From NCBI RefSeq assembly GCF_002022445.1, contig NZ_MUYE01000001.1, positions 558,001-622,000 on the forward strand: a DNA stretch of 64,000 nucleotides, given 5' to 3'. Within the stretch, counting starts at the first letter, position 1. Each line of letters starts with the position of its first letter. Positions 6,905 through 17,500 of this stretch are shown here, piece after piece. The notes below the pieces were generated by a model. It made no database searches and was not told the DNA's origin. It worked only from the letters and a program-made list of their open reading frames with translations. The position numbers were made by a program, and so were the translations under genes. The DNA is from Bartonella sp. AR 15-3. GTDB lineage: Bacteria; Pseudomonadota; Alphaproteobacteria; Rhizobiales; Rhizobiaceae.

Positions 6905-7837
6905 TTATACATCCCAACGTCTATGAAACCACATCCATTGTTCAGGGTATTCACGTACCCAAGCTTCAACAATATCATTTAATTTTTGTATGGCAGCAGC
7001 TATATTAATTTCATTTTTTTCGTCAAGAGGTAAGTCTACACGTTCATATAAATCTAGACGATAACGCCCTTCAGGGAGTCGGATACAACGTGCCGGATAA
7101 ATATCACAATTATATTGCCGAGCGAGTTTTATAATTAAAGGATTTGTTTTAACTGGTCGGTTAAAAAATGTTCCAGGAATACCTCGACGGAACTTTTGAT
7201 CGACGAGAACACCAATATTTTCACCTTTTGCTAATTTAGCTGCCAGTGTCCAGACTGCGCCAGCTTTGGATGGTACAAGATGTCCCATAGAGTTTCTGCG
7301 AGCTTTAAGAACTTGTTTTGCAATATATGGATTGTTGGGTGGCCTAAATAATACTGTGACGTTAAGATCAAAACTTTGAGCGCATATAGGAAGGAGCTCA
7401 AAATTTCCAGTATGGGCTGTAAAAAAAATATATGGTTTTTTTTCGTTCTTTAGCCGTTGAAATATTTCAATGCCGTTAACTTCAACCAATCCTGGTTTAT
7501 CAGCATTAGGATCGAAATCAAAAATTTTATCAAGAAAAACATATTCGGCTAGAAGCCGCCCCATATTTTTCCACATTTCTATTGCAATTCTACGCAATTC
7601 TTGTTTTGTTTTTTCTGGATACGCAGCTTGAAGATTAGAAAGTACAATTTTATGGCGAGGTACAAAAGGACCAAATGTTTTTGCTAACCAGGAAAAAAAA
7701 GAAAAGCCAATATTAGCAGGAAGATATCGTAGAATGGTTAAAAAACCGATTAATAGGTATGCCCACAGAAAATTAAAACAATTTTTTGTATTAATTTTAA
7801 TACGATGCATTAAAATTTTAATATAACACTTTATCAT
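6905..7837 (-). CDS. lpxXL: Very-long-chain acyltransferase of lipid A (LpxXL), lysophospholipid-acyltransferase fold
   Basis: The 310-residue product is a membrane-anchored HtrB/LpxL-family acyltransferase. An N-terminal hydrophobic segment (about residues 22-52) is followed by the HTGNFE catalytic motif (H-x4-acid), VLFRPPNNPYI, GVLVDQKFRRGIPGTFFNRP and the C-terminal YPEQWMWFHRRW block. Position as last intact gene of an acpXL-fabF2XL-fabF1XL-adh operon points to LpxXL, which transfers the 26-28-carbon hydroxylated fatty acid from AcpXL to lipid A. The ATG is two bases after the adh stop; an alternative start is Met11 (7807). No strong Shine-Dalgarno is visible for either. Confidence 0.88.
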   Translation of the reverse strand: MIKCYIKILMHRIKINTKNCFNFLWAYLLIGFLTILRYLPANIGFSFFSWLAKTFGPFVPRHKIVLSNLQAAYPEKTKQELRRIAIEMWKNMGRLLAEYVFLDKIFDFDPNADKPGLVEVNGIEIFQRLKNEKKPYIFFTAHTGNFELLPICAQSFDLNVTVLFRPPNNPYIAKQVLKARRNSMGHLVPSKAGAVWTLAAKLAKGENIGVLVDQKFRRGIPGTFFNRPVKTNPLIIKLARQYNCDIYPARCIRLPEGRYRLDLYERVDLPLDEKNEINIAAAIQKLNDIVEAWVREYPEQWMWFHRRWDV

Positions 7838-7839
7838 AA

Positions 7840-8868
7840 TTAATTAATCATTAGGATGATTTTTCCAAAAACATCACGGCTTTCCATGCGTTTTAAAGCT
7901 ATATCGATTTTATCAAAATTAATAATTGTATCAATGACAGGATATACAATTCCTTGCGCCATTTTCTGCATGGCATTTGTCATATTCTCCATACGACAAC
8001 CAAATGAACCAAATATTTTCAGTTGTTGTTGAAACAGTTGCATTAAATTTATAGATGTTGAAATACCAGAAGTTGAACCACAAGTTACTAAACGTGCTCC
8101 ACGTTTCATGCTCAGCATAGAACCTGCCCATGTATCAGCGCCTACATGCTCAAAAACAACATCAACACCTTTTTTTTGAGTTAATTTACGAACAATACCT
8201 TCGAAACGTTCTTTACGGTAATTAATAACGTGATCTGCTCCGAGAGATTGTGCTTTTTCAATTTTGTTGTCTGAACCCACTGTCGTAATGACTGTACATC
8301 CCGCCTTTTTTGCAATCTGAATAGCTGCTGATCCAATACCAGAACCACCCGCATGTATTAGAATTGTTTCTCCAACTTGTAATTTCGCGTTATCAAACAG
8401 CATATGCTCTACGGTTCCAAAGGTAATAGGGGCAACGGCTGCTTTTATTTCATCACATTCTAAGGGAGCTGGCACCAATAAATGCGCTGGCAGATTGACA
8501 AGTTCACATGCAAATCCATCAAGATGAAAACCATATACACCTTTTACATGATCGCAAAGATTATCAATTCCTTTGCAGCAGGCTTGGCATAGACCACAAG
8601 TATGAGCTCCGTAAATTGAAACAAGTTGCCCAACTTGAAAATTTTCAATGCCATCTCCTAATTGAGCAATTTCACCAGAAGCTTCCGCACCTATAATAAG
8701 CGGCATTTTTCTTTTCGCGAAGGCCATCCCACGCCATCCCCATACATCGATATGGTTAAGGGCAACGGTCTTTATACGTATTGTGACTTCACCCGGATTT
8801 GGTGGTGGTGGAGGAGTAATATCAGTAATTTTAAGTTGGCGCTCATTAATTAGTTGTAGTGCACGCAT
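7840..8868 (-). CDS. Zinc-type alcohol dehydrogenase/quinone-reductase-like protein of the acpXL cluster
   Basis: The 342-residue medium-chain dehydrogenase/reductase has an N-terminal GroES-like part with NHIDVWGWRG, GAEASGEI, the structural zinc cysteines in CGLCQACCKGIDNLC, and a Rossmann nucleotide site ILIHAGGSGIGSAAIQIAKKAG. In rhizobia the gene between fabF1XL and lpxXL encodes such a protein (called adh or fabXL) and is thought to act in synthesis of the very-long-chain acyl group, perhaps as the reductase of the elongation cycle. That exact role is inferred from position. It sits 56 bases after fabF1XL and 2 bases before lpxXL in the same operon. Confidence 0.85.
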   Translation of the reverse strand: MRALQLINERQLKITDITPPPPPNPGEVTIRIKTVALNHIDVWGWRGMAFAKRKMPLIIGAEASGEIAQLGDGIENFQVGQLVSIYGAHTCGLCQACCKGIDNLCDHVKGVYGFHLDGFACELVNLPAHLLVPAPLECDEIKAAVAPITFGTVEHMLFDNAKLQVGETILIHAGGSGIGSAAIQIAKKAGCTVITTVGSDNKIEKAQSLGADHVINYRKERFEGIVRKLTQKKGVDVVFEHVGADTWAGSMLSMKRGARLVTCGSTSGISTSINLMQLFQQQLKIFGSFGCRMENMTNAMQKMAQGIVYPVIDTIINFDKIDIALKRMESRDVFGKIILMIN

Positions 8869-8924
8869 TATTATTCTCTTTGAGTGTCTATAAAGATTGA
8901 TAGTTTTCAGATCAATTTAATTAA

Positions 8925-10202
8925 TTATCCTTTATACGCTGTAATAACAAGGCTGGTATTTTGGCCTCCAAAACCAAATGAGTTAGATAAAATTGCATTT
9001 ATGCAAGCTTTCCGCTTACGATTAGGAACAACATCTAAAGGAATTGTAGGATCAGGATCATCATAATTAATTGTAGGGGGGAGTATCCCTGTTTGGATGG
9101 TTAGAAGCGAAAAAACTGCTTCTATAGCTCCTGCAGCAGTTAATGTATGACCAATCATTGATTTATTAGAAGAGACTGGAATATGCTTTAAGATATCACC
9201 AAAAACTGTTGATAGTGCTAGATATTCCATCTTTTCATTTTCGGGTGTAGAGGTTCCATGCGCGTTGATGTAATCAATTTCATTGATAGTTATTTTTGCA
9301 TCAGCTAAGGATTTACGGACTGCTCCAATTGCAGGTGATGCATCGGGCTTTGAACGTGTACGATGAAAATCATCGGCTGTTTCTCCGCAGCCTGCCAAAA
9401 TCCCTAGAATTTCTACTTTACGAGCTAAAGCACTTTGAACAGACTCAAGGACAAGAGCAGCTGATCCTTCTGCCATCACAAAACCATCTCTATCGCGGCT
9501 AAATGGTTTTGCTGCTTTTTCTGCTGGATCATTTTTGGTAGAAAGAGCAGATAATAGTGAAAAACGGATAAGGGATTCCGCTGAAACCGAACCATCAGTG
9601 GCAATTGTGAGGGAACGATCTGTTTCACCTCGTCGAATTGCTTCAACACCTAACTGGATAGCTGTTGCACCAGATGCGCAGGCAGTTGAAAGTGTAATGG
9701 GAAGCCCTTTTGTTCTAAATCTTTCTTGAATTTTTTCTGCAATTGTCCCAAATTGAGTAGTTTCAAAAAGCTCATGATGAGGTTTTCGGCTACAAACTTC
9801 AAGAAGATGTGCATAAGTGGGGTCATCATTAGATATGGCTTCTTTATCAAGAGCGAAGCGCGCTTTCCATTCAAGTTCGACTGGAGGAGCAGCCAAAAAC
9901 AATGGTCCATTAAAATCTTCTTTATCAAGTTTTGCTTGTTCTAAAGCTTCTTTTGCAGCAAGATGCGCTAGTTTTTCGGAAAGAGCTATAGCACTGATTG
10001 TACTTTCTTCAAGAAAATCAATTGTTCCTGCAATATGTGTATTTAATCCTTCAACAGGAAAACGTGTAATTTTATGGATGCCGCTAACACCATTAATTAA
10101 TTTGTTCCAATTTTCCTGTTTTCCTTGTCCCAATGATGTTACAACTCCTGCTCCAGTGATCGCTACAAGCGGACGTCCGAGATGATCTTTATATTTCATC
10201 AT
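8925..10202 (-). CDS. fabF1XL: Beta-ketoacyl-ACP synthase of very-long-chain fatty acid synthesis (FabF1XL)
   Basis: A 425-residue KASII-type condensing enzyme. The catalytic triad is complete: Cys175 in STACASGATA, His315 in NAHGTSTPEN and His352 in SNKSMIGHTLTAAGA; the glycine-rich end FGFGGQNTSLV is present. It should extend acyl chains on AcpXL to C26-C28 for lipid A. It is 12 bases downstream of the paralogue FabF2XL, which lacks these residues; the two may work as a pair. Two adjacent ATG codons give ambiguous starts one residue apart. Confidence 0.92.
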   Translation of the reverse strand: MMKYKDHLGRPLVAITGAGVVTSLGQGKQENWNKLINGVSGIHKITRFPVEGLNTHIAGTIDFLEESTISAIALSEKLAHLAAKEALEQAKLDKEDFNGPLFLAAPPVELEWKARFALDKEAISNDDPTYAHLLEVCSRKPHHELFETTQFGTIAEKIQERFRTKGLPITLSTACASGATAIQLGVEAIRRGETDRSLTIATDGSVSAESLIRFSLLSALSTKNDPAEKAAKPFSRDRDGFVMAEGSAALVLESVQSALARKVEILGILAGCGETADDFHRTRSKPDASPAIGAVRKSLADAKITINEIDYINAHGTSTPENEKMEYLALSTVFGDILKHIPVSSNKSMIGHTLTAAGAIEAVFSLLTIQTGILPPTINYDDPDPTIPLDVVPNRKRKACINAILSNSFGFGGQNTSLVITAYKG

Positions 10203-10214
10203 AGAAACTTTCTT

Positions 10215-11390
10215 TTATGCAACAGTGAGGCGTACTATACCTTCAGCTCTTTTTATACCAATGGTTGTGATAAATGCTTCACGTATTTCTTCAGAAAATA
10301 ACTTTTCATGAGAACTTAGGGGTGGAAAGCTACGTTTTTTTCTAACAGCAATAGCAGCTAATGCAAGTGCTAAAGGAAATTGTGCTTCTCGCATATAGCC
10401 AAATAATGTCGTAATACCACGGTAAAATATATTAGCATTGTCAAGAGCACTTTGCTCTGCTCTTGTTACATCATGACAACCTGAGGCAGCTGAAATTGTA
10501 AAGGAAGATTCAGCTTTTACTGTTTTTAACATTGTAGTAATTGTATCTTTAAGGGAATTTTTTGTTCTATTTGTTTGATTCGTGATAATTTGACTAATTT
10601 CAGCATAAATGCGTGCATTACGTTTTTGAGCTTGTTCACCATTTTCAAGAACAAGAAAAACACCACCAGAGCCAGTAATTAATCCACCACCAGGGCAATT
10701 ATTACGTGACCAAACTGGTGTCCATTCACCACGTGTTAAGAGCCCTCCAAGCTCATGAGTTAACAGCATATCATAGCTTTCTGCATTATAGGAGCTACCT
10801 ACCAGTACGTGTGTGCTTTGTCCTGAGCGAATACGTGCAGCAGCAATTTGAATAGCAGAAAGTCCACTTCCTTCTTCACCCATAAAGGTACGAGAAGACC
10901 CAGTTATTTTATGAACAATAGAAATATTCCCAGCTAGAAGATTTGATAGTTGCGCTAAAAATAAAGTTGGCCGAAGTTCAGTCGAAAGGGTTAAATTTAA
11001 CATAGGCTCATAATGAGTGATTGTACGTGCTTTTGCAAGAATTTGTGTATCGACAGCAATGTCACGTTCTCCTCCACTCGCTGCTACGATCATATCCATT
11101 GTTGATGTTAACTGTTGGTCATTTTTCATACCTGCATCATCAAGAGCAAGACCAGCTGCATAGGTACCAAGGCGTTGCCATATTCCCATTTGCCGTTGGT
11201 CACTTCGTTTTGGGATTTGCAGATTCCAATCAACTTCTGTCAGTTGGTGAACAGCATAAGGTGCAAAAGTTATACAATCAAGATTTGGTTTAATTGCGGG
11301 ATTATTTAATTGATTCCAATGATGAACAGTCCCTTCACCTAAAGAGCTTATAATACCTATACCAGTAATGAATACAGCATGATTCTGCAT
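10215..11390 (-). CDS. fabF2XL: Ketosynthase-fold protein of the acpXL cluster without the catalytic triad (FabF2XL)
   Basis: The 391-residue product (from ATG 11390; a TTG lies two codons upstream) has the thiolase fold of FabF: FITGIGIISSLG at the start, AAARIRSGQSTHVLVG and GSGGVFLVLENGEQA in the middle. Where FabF has the nucleophile loop TACASG it reads GEEGSG, so the Cys position is Glu173. The NAHGTSTP loop reads SAASGCHDVT and the second His loop reads LFGYMREAQ; neither keeps a His at the expected place. It is therefore probably not an active condensing enzyme. Its place directly between acpXL and the intact fabF1XL suggests a non-catalytic partner, similar in principle to the chain-length factor of type II polyketide ketosynthases. 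That comparison is inference. Confidence 0.8.
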   Translation of the reverse strand: MQNHAVFITGIGIISSLGEGTVHHWNQLNNPAIKPNLDCITFAPYAVHQLTEVDWNLQIPKRSDQRQMGIWQRLGTYAAGLALDDAGMKNDQQLTSTMDMIVAASGGERDIAVDTQILAKARTITHYEPMLNLTLSTELRPTLFLAQLSNLLAGNISIVHKITGSSRTFMGEEGSGLSAIQIAAARIRSGQSTHVLVGSSYNAESYDMLLTHELGGLLTRGEWTPVWSRNNCPGGGLITGSGGVFLVLENGEQAQKRNARIYAEISQIITNQTNRTKNSLKDTITTMLKTVKAESSFTISAASGCHDVTRAEQSALDNANIFYRGITTLFGYMREAQFPLALALAAIAVRKKRSFPPLSSHEKLFSEEIREAFITTIGIKRAEGIVRLTVA

Positions 11391-11400
11391 AGCCAAAAAA

Positions 11401-11685
11401 TTAGTCAGCTTGTTTTAAAGCAATGAGTTCATCAATTTTTGTGCAAAGGTTTTTAAGAACAAAGTACTCTTCAGTTGCAATTGAACCCTCGTTGATTCCT
11501 TGTGTCCACTGTTCTAGTGGGATTTTAATTCCAAAGGCTTTATCAATGGCAAAAACAATATCAAGAAAATCAAGACTATCAATTCCTAAATCATCAATTG
11601 TATGGCTTTCAGGTGTAATCATGTCGCGATCAATTTCACTAATTTCTGCAATAATATCAGCGACTTTGTCAAAAGTAGAAGACAA
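11401..11685 (-). CDS. acpXL: Acyl carrier protein for very-long-chain fatty acids (AcpXL)
   Basis: The 94-residue carrier is first in the lipid A long-chain operon. The phosphopantetheine site is Ser37 in [13 protein letters not shown]; residues [20 protein letters not shown] and [16 protein letters not shown] distinguish AcpXL from the house-keeping AcpP. The start is TTG, supported by AAGGA eight bases upstream and by agreement with the usual N-terminus ([11 protein letters not shown]). The next gene begins ten bases after its stop. Confidence 0.95.
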   Translation of the reverse strand: MSSTFDKVADIIAEISEIDRDMITPESHTIDDLGIDSLDFLDIVFAIDKAFGIKIPLEQWTQGINEGSIATEEYFVLKNLCTKIDELIALKQAD

Positions 11686-11859
11686 TGTATGATTCCTTAT
11701 TATGTTAATAGCTTTACCAAAAACTTCAATTACGATTCTATCTAGCCTTTTTTACCTTAAAAAAAAAGACTTAATCCAAAATACAATTGTCTTTTCAATA
11801 TTGAAAATAACTTTACAATAAATTTAGCTTGGTTTCTAAAGTATTTCTATAAGAGACTT

Positions 11860-14214
11860 TTAAGTTTTATTTACGTGAGGATTTTTTGTTTTCGTTTGTT
11901 TTATTGTAAGATTTTTTCTATTTGCAGCGAGGACTGCAAGAGCTGTCATGTTAACAACACCTCGTGAAGTTACTGAAGGTGTTAGAATGTGTGCGGGACG
12001 TGCAGCTCCAATCAAAATAGGACCTACATGCAGTGCATTTGTTAAATTTTTGGCGATATTAAGCGTGATATTAGCTGCATCAAGTGTTGGAAAGACTAGC
12101 AAATTAGCTTCGCTTGTAAGGCGTGAAGCAGGGAAAACACGGTCACGAAGAATTTTGGACAGTGCAGCGTCACCGTGCATTTCCCCATCTGCTTCCAAAT
12201 TTGGATATAATTCAGCGAGAATTTCGGTAGCACGACGCATTTTGCGTGCGCTCGCTGTATTTTTAGAACCAAAATTTGAATGTGATAATAAAGCTACTTT
12301 TGGTTTTATACCAAATGCTTCAATTTCTTGTGCTGCTAGGATTGCCATTTCTGCTATTTCTTCTGCGGAAGGATTTTCATTAACGTAAGTATCCGTTAGA
12401 AAGAGAGTACCACGTGTAGAGATAAGGAGACTGACTGCAGAAAAATGATTAACATTTGGATTAAGTCCAATAATTTGTTTAATTAATTCAAGATTACGTT
12501 CGAAACGTCCTTCTAGACCACAAATCATTGCATCAGCTTCACCACGCATAACAGCAAGAGCTGCAATAGCTGTAGTTGATGTTCTTACGATTGTTTTCGC
12601 AGCTTCAGGTGAAACACCACGTCTGCCTGTATAATGTAGAAATAAATTAACATAGTCACGAAAACGTGGATCATTTTCTGGATTTGTGATTTCGAAATCT
12701 ATGCCAGGACGAATTTTTAAACCAAAGCGTTTTAATCTTGTTTCTATTACATGTGGACGACCAATAAGAAGAGGAATAGCTGTTTGTTCTTCAAGAACAA
12801 TTTGTGCGGTACGAAGAACACGTTCGTCTTCACCGTCAGCATAGATTACACGTTTACATTTTGCTGTTTTGGCTGCTGCAAAAACAGGTTTCATTATAAG
12901 ACCAGAACGGAATACAAAACGATTAAGGGTATCATGATAGGCTTCCATGTCTTCAATGGGTCGTGCTGCTACACCTGATTCCATTGCTGCTTTGGCAACG
13001 GCAGGAGCAATGCGTAGTATTAAACGCGGATCGAAAGGAGAAGGAATGAGGTACTCTGGTCCAAAACTAGGTGGTTTTTTTGAATATGCACATGCTGCAA
13101 CATCTGAAGTTTCTTCACGAGCGAGGGCAGCAATCGCATGAACTGCGGCCATTTTCATTTCTTCATTTATTGCAGTTGCACCAACATCTAATGCACCACG
13201 AAAAATATAAGGAAAACAAATAACATTATTAACCTGATTAGGATAATCGGAACGTCCTGTACAGATCATTGCATCGGGTCGTAGTGCACTTACTTCTTCT
13301 GGCATAATTTCCGGTATTGGGTTGGCAAGCGCTAGAATTAGAGGTTTTGAAGCCATTTTTTTTAAATATTCAGGTTTCAAAACTCCAGCTGTTGAAAGAC
13401 CTAAAAAGATATCTGCATTATCAATAATGTCGGCTAGGGTTCTCGCATCAGTTTTTTGTGCGTAGTTAATTTTCCAACGATCCATAAGTGTTTTGCGACC
13501 TTTATACACGACACCATCTAAATCGCTAAGCCAAATGTTTTCAACTTTTGCTCCAAGGCAGACTAAAAGGTTAATACAAGCCAAGGCAGCTGCACCTGCA
13601 CCTGAGGAAACTATTTTTACATTTTCAATTTTTTTCTTAACAAGACTTAAGGCGTTTAATACGGCAGCACAAGCGATAATAGCAGTTCCATGTTGATCAT
13701 CATGAAAAACCGGAATATTCATTTTAGCACGAAGTTGTTCTTCAATTTCAAAGCATTCTGGAGCTTTAATGTCTTCAAGATTGATGCCACCAAATGTTGG
13801 TTCTAATCCAGACACAATTTCTACCATTTTTGTGATATCGGGAGCATCAAGTTCGATATCAAAAACATCAATATTTGCAAATTTTTTAAATAAAACAGCT
13901 TTTCCTTCCATAACCGGTTTGGAAGCAAGTGGCCCAATATTTCCTAAGCCAAGAACGGCGGTTCCATTTGATATAACAGCTACTAAGTTAGAACGAGAAG
14001 TATATTGAGATGCAAGTTGTGGGTCATTATAAATAGCAAGACATGGCGCAGCAACACCCGGAGAGTAAGCAAGTGCTAGATCACGTTGATTATCTAAGGG
14101 CTTTGTTGCTTGTATCTCTAGTTTTCCAGGTTTTGGATGTTGGTGATAAAAAAGTGCTGCACTTTCAAGTTCAGTTTCTTGCAAGCGAGTATTGCTATTT
14201 TGTTTTTTAGACAT
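11860..14214 (-). CDS. maeB: NADP-dependent malic enzyme with C-terminal phosphotransacetylase-like domain
   Basis: The 784-residue product is of the large MaeB/TME type. Residues 1 to about 430 hold the malic enzyme part: [36 protein letters not shown] and the NAD(P)-binding [15 protein letters not shown]. From about 445 to 770 follows a phosphate acetyltransferase-like domain ([30 protein letters not shown]) that in this family is regulatory. The reaction oxidatively decarboxylates malate to pyruvate, feeding acetyl-CoA and NADPH synthesis. It is a single gene, upstream on the same strand of the acpXL operon, with about 175 AT-rich bases in between. Confidence 0.93.
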   Translation of the reverse strand: MSKKQNSNTRLQETELESAALFYHQHPKPGKLEIQATKPLDNQRDLALAYSPGVAAPCLAIYNDPQLASQYTSRSNLVAVISNGTAVLGLGNIGPLASKPVMEGKAVLFKKFANIDVFDIELDAPDITKMVEIVSGLEPTFGGINLEDIKAPECFEIEEQLRAKMNIPVFHDDQHGTAIIACAAVLNALSLVKKKIENVKIVSSGAGAAALACINLLVCLGAKVENIWLSDLDGVVYKGRKTLMDRWKINYAQKTDARTLADIIDNADIFLGLSTAGVLKPEYLKKMASKPLILALANPIPEIMPEEVSALRPDAMICTGRSDYPNQVNNVICFPYIFRGALDVGATAINEEMKMAAVHAIAALAREETSDVAACAYSKKPPSFGPEYLIPSPFDPRLILRIAPAVAKAAMESGVAARPIEDMEAYHDTLNRFVFRSGLIMKPVFAAAKTAKCKRVIYADGEDERVLRTAQIVLEEQTAIPLLIGRPHVIETRLKRFGLKIRPGIDFEITNPENDPRFRDYVNLFLHYTGRRGVSPEAAKTIVRTSTTAIAALAVMRGEADAMICGLEGRFERNLELIKQIIGLNPNVNHFSAVSLLISTRGTLFLTDTYVNENPSAEEIAEMAILAAQEIEAFGIKPKVALLSHSNFGSKNTASARKMRRATEILAELYPNLEADGEMHGDAALSKILRDRVFPASRLTSEANLLVFPTLDAANITLNIAKNLTNALHVGPILIGAARPAHILTPSVTSRGVVNMTALAVLAANRKNLTIKQTKTKNPHVNKT

Positions 14215-14500
14215 TTTTATAATATCCGAGTTAGTATGTATTTACAGAAGCGTTGTTATCTATAATCAATTTTATCCACTACAGGCTCTGATTTTTTTTA
14301 TATTAAAGTATAAGGATAAGTTAATTTTTCCAGATTGCGAAACCAATTTGTGAGAGTGTATTAATTAATAAGTTCATTAATATTAGTATATTATTTTATC
14401 CTTCTGACGGAAAGTTTTATGATGTTTGTTACTTTAAATAGATTAAGCTTTCAGTAAAGATATAATATAATTACGTACAATGGATAAAATTGAAAAGAAA
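14215..14500. other. Intergenic region upstream of maeB
   Basis: About 290 AT-rich bases that should carry the maeB promoter. No gene or conserved element recognised; the terminator at its right end is listed separately. Confidence 0.45.
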
Positions 14501-14532
14501 AAAGGTGAAAAATTTTCTCTTTTTCACCTTTC
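14501..14532 (-). terminator. Rho-independent terminator of the coiled-coil gene
   Basis: AAAGGTGAAAAA (14501-14512) pairs perfectly with TTTTTCACCTTT around the loop TTTTCTC. On the minus strand the stem is followed by a T-run (complement of GAAAAGAAAAA), a few bases after the stop of the 1529-residue gene. Confidence 0.82.
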
Positions 14533-14540
14533 TTTTTATT

Positions 14541-17500
14541 TTATTGAATTCGCCCACTTGCATGAGCAAGCATAGTATAAACTTTCCCAGTATCTGATGT
14601 CAGATATTGGCGGGCTAAACGGATATCTCCAGAATTGCGAGATATATCACGTAATAATTTTTCAAAATCTGAAATATACTGACTAACTGAATCTCTAAAG
14701 TCTATATTATTTAGATATTTTTTTCTAATTGTTTCAAATATTATTTTTCCGTTCGGTGTATAGAGCTGTTCAAGTACGATATTTTTTTGTCCACGTTTAT
14801 AACGATTCCATAACTCAACAGCCGCATTATGATTAATGGTTTGAACAATACTATTTACTAATGAGTTAAGAGATTCATTCATAGAATCGGGCTTTTTTTG
14901 TTCTGGTGAAGAAGAGAAATTGTTATTTTTTTCTGAATATAATATTTCTTCATGTGAGACCCTCTTTAAAAGGTCTGATACCCATTTGTTTTGTTTTGTT
15001 TTGTTTTGTCCTGGTTGTACAACAGGTTGTGGTGGTATTATTTTTTTATTGATTTCAGGAGTTACACTATTCGACGTTAACAACGCGGGTATTGTTGCTG
15101 CTGATTGGTCTTTTTCAGTATTTTGCATAATATTTGTCAGGTCTTTTAGTGCTGTAATTTGTTCACTTAAGGCATGTCGAATTGTCTGTGTTGTTTCTTT
15201 GGCTTTTTCTGGTAATTTTTGAATACTTTCATCAATATCGTTATTAATTTTTGAAAATTCTGAGCGAATTTCATTGGCTGAAAAGCGTATATTTTCTGCA
15301 GCTTCTGAAAAACGTGTTGAAGCTTCATTAATTAATTCATGAAGTGTTCGTTGCATTAAATGTGTAGAGTTACGTGTATTTTCATCAGTACGCTCAAAGG
15401 TTAAGCTAAGAACATTTTCGTAATGTTTTATAAGTTGATTAACTTCATCAGATTTTGAAACAAGGGCGTTACTTAATACAGAAAGTGCGTTTTGCTTTTC
15501 TTGGAGTGTTATATTAAGTGTGTTTTCTGATTGTTCAAGAACGCGAATAGCTTCAGAAAGCGTTTTAGCATGTTCACCAAAATTATTTGTTATATGACTA
15601 ATTTGCTCAAATGTATTTTGAGAAAGTCCTTGTAGAGTCTCTACGTTGCTATTGAGCTCTTGATTTGATGTTGATAAGTATTCTGCTACTTGATTGGTAT
15701 TATGGAAGAAATTATTCGCAGTTTCATTTAACTGACCGTCAAGACTTTGAACTGTTGATATCAATATGTTACTATTTTCATGAATATTATAAATGGACTG
15801 GTTTAATTGTTCGAGCACAGCTGAAACATTATTGATAAGATCTTCTTGTACAGTAGCCATGGTTTGAATAGTTTCGGAATTTTTTTGTGCAAGAGTATTC
15901 ACTAAGGATTCATTTTGCGCATAAATTCTTTGTTCAGCTTCTTGTGTTGAAAGAGAAAGCTGTTCACAAATTTGCTGTGTTAAATTCCCAATGGATTCAG
16001 TTGTATTATATGTAGCTTGATTCAAATAACCTGTTAATTCTGTTAATTGTGCCATATGTCCTGAAATTTTTTCGGACGTTTGATCTTTTGCCTCTTCTAA
16101 GAGATTGTTTACATTAGCTAATTGATGATTTAAATTATTTTCAAAAGCTAACATCGATTGATGAAGAACATTAGAGCGTTCATTGAGTAATTGATTAACT
16201 GCTTCTGCTGAAGCATGAATTGTTTCATTAATCAGTGCTTGCGCATTATTAGTTACTGTTGCGAAGGCATTTGCAGTATGAGTTGTCTGTTCAGTTAGGG
16301 TAGAAACGATTTTCTCACTAGTTTCATGGACTGTTTGTTCAACATTTGATGTAATACGGTTGCTAGATTCTGAAATAATATTTGTTGCTTTAATAGCAAC
16401 ATCTGCAAAAGATGAAATAAATTGGTTACCAGCAGCGACAAGAGAAGCCTCTGACTTTTCTGTTTCATTAGCCATTATTGATGCTAATTTTTCAGAAATA
16501 TTGATGAACTTTTCTTGTACGCTACCTGTAATTGCACCAACAGAACTTTCTAATGAGATACGTATATTATCTGCGCTTTCTTCTAGCGCTTTTTGGATTG
16601 TTTGACTATGTTCATTATTAAGAACCATAGATCTTTTTAGGCTATCGGATCGTTCCTCAAAAGTGGATGTTTTTATGTCAATAGTTTCGCATACTTTCTC
16701 AAGTTTTTCGGATAACGTTTCTTCCAATGTAGCGGCGCGTTCAAAAACTTGACGTGCACGGTTTTCCAAATTTTCGTCGAATAATCCTATGTGTGTCTGA
16801 AGAGTATCAAGGAGTAAATCATTTGATTGAGAAAGAGTATTCTTAAGGAGATCAGTATGTCCTTCAAGATTTTTTATATGATTTTGAACAGTTTCTGTGA
16901 CGACCTTGTTATTATTAATAATTGCATTTTCAACTAAGTTTGCTTGTTGTTTTAATGCCATATCAACATGTATATCGCTTTTAGCGATAAGATTATGAAT
17001 TGTCTCCATACGTTGTTCGAGTGCACGTGCTTGATCTGCAAGAATTTCATTAAGAGAAAAACTATTAATAGCTAAGGAATCACGAAGAGCATCGGCACGT
17101 ATATCAATATTTTTAATTTGTTCTTCTACAGCATTTTTAGTTGTTTCACAGCTTTGCGTGATGGATTCTTGTAGTTTTTCTGTACATTGAACGATGTTAG
17201 TAGCATGCTCTTTAGCATGTTGATCAACGATTTGAATATTCTGACTCAGCATTTTTTCAACATCTGAAACATTTTTTGTCAATACATCAATTTGATCTTT
17301 TAATGTGTCAGCAATTTTATTTTTCTCGCTATCGAGCATAATCGCCATTACATCTCTTTGATTGGCGATTTGTGTTTTGAAGTCTTGTGAGCGTTCATGT
17401 ATAATGTCAATAATTGCATTATCAACATTTTTGATTTCTTCTTGCAAAACTTTTTTGCTTGCATTAACTGCAGAAGAAATCTGATCATGTCCATTTGTAA

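Noticed and set aside
6726-6917. Separate 63-residue protein in front of the mazG remnant
   Set aside because: It is simply the N-terminal part of mazG up to the premature TGA.
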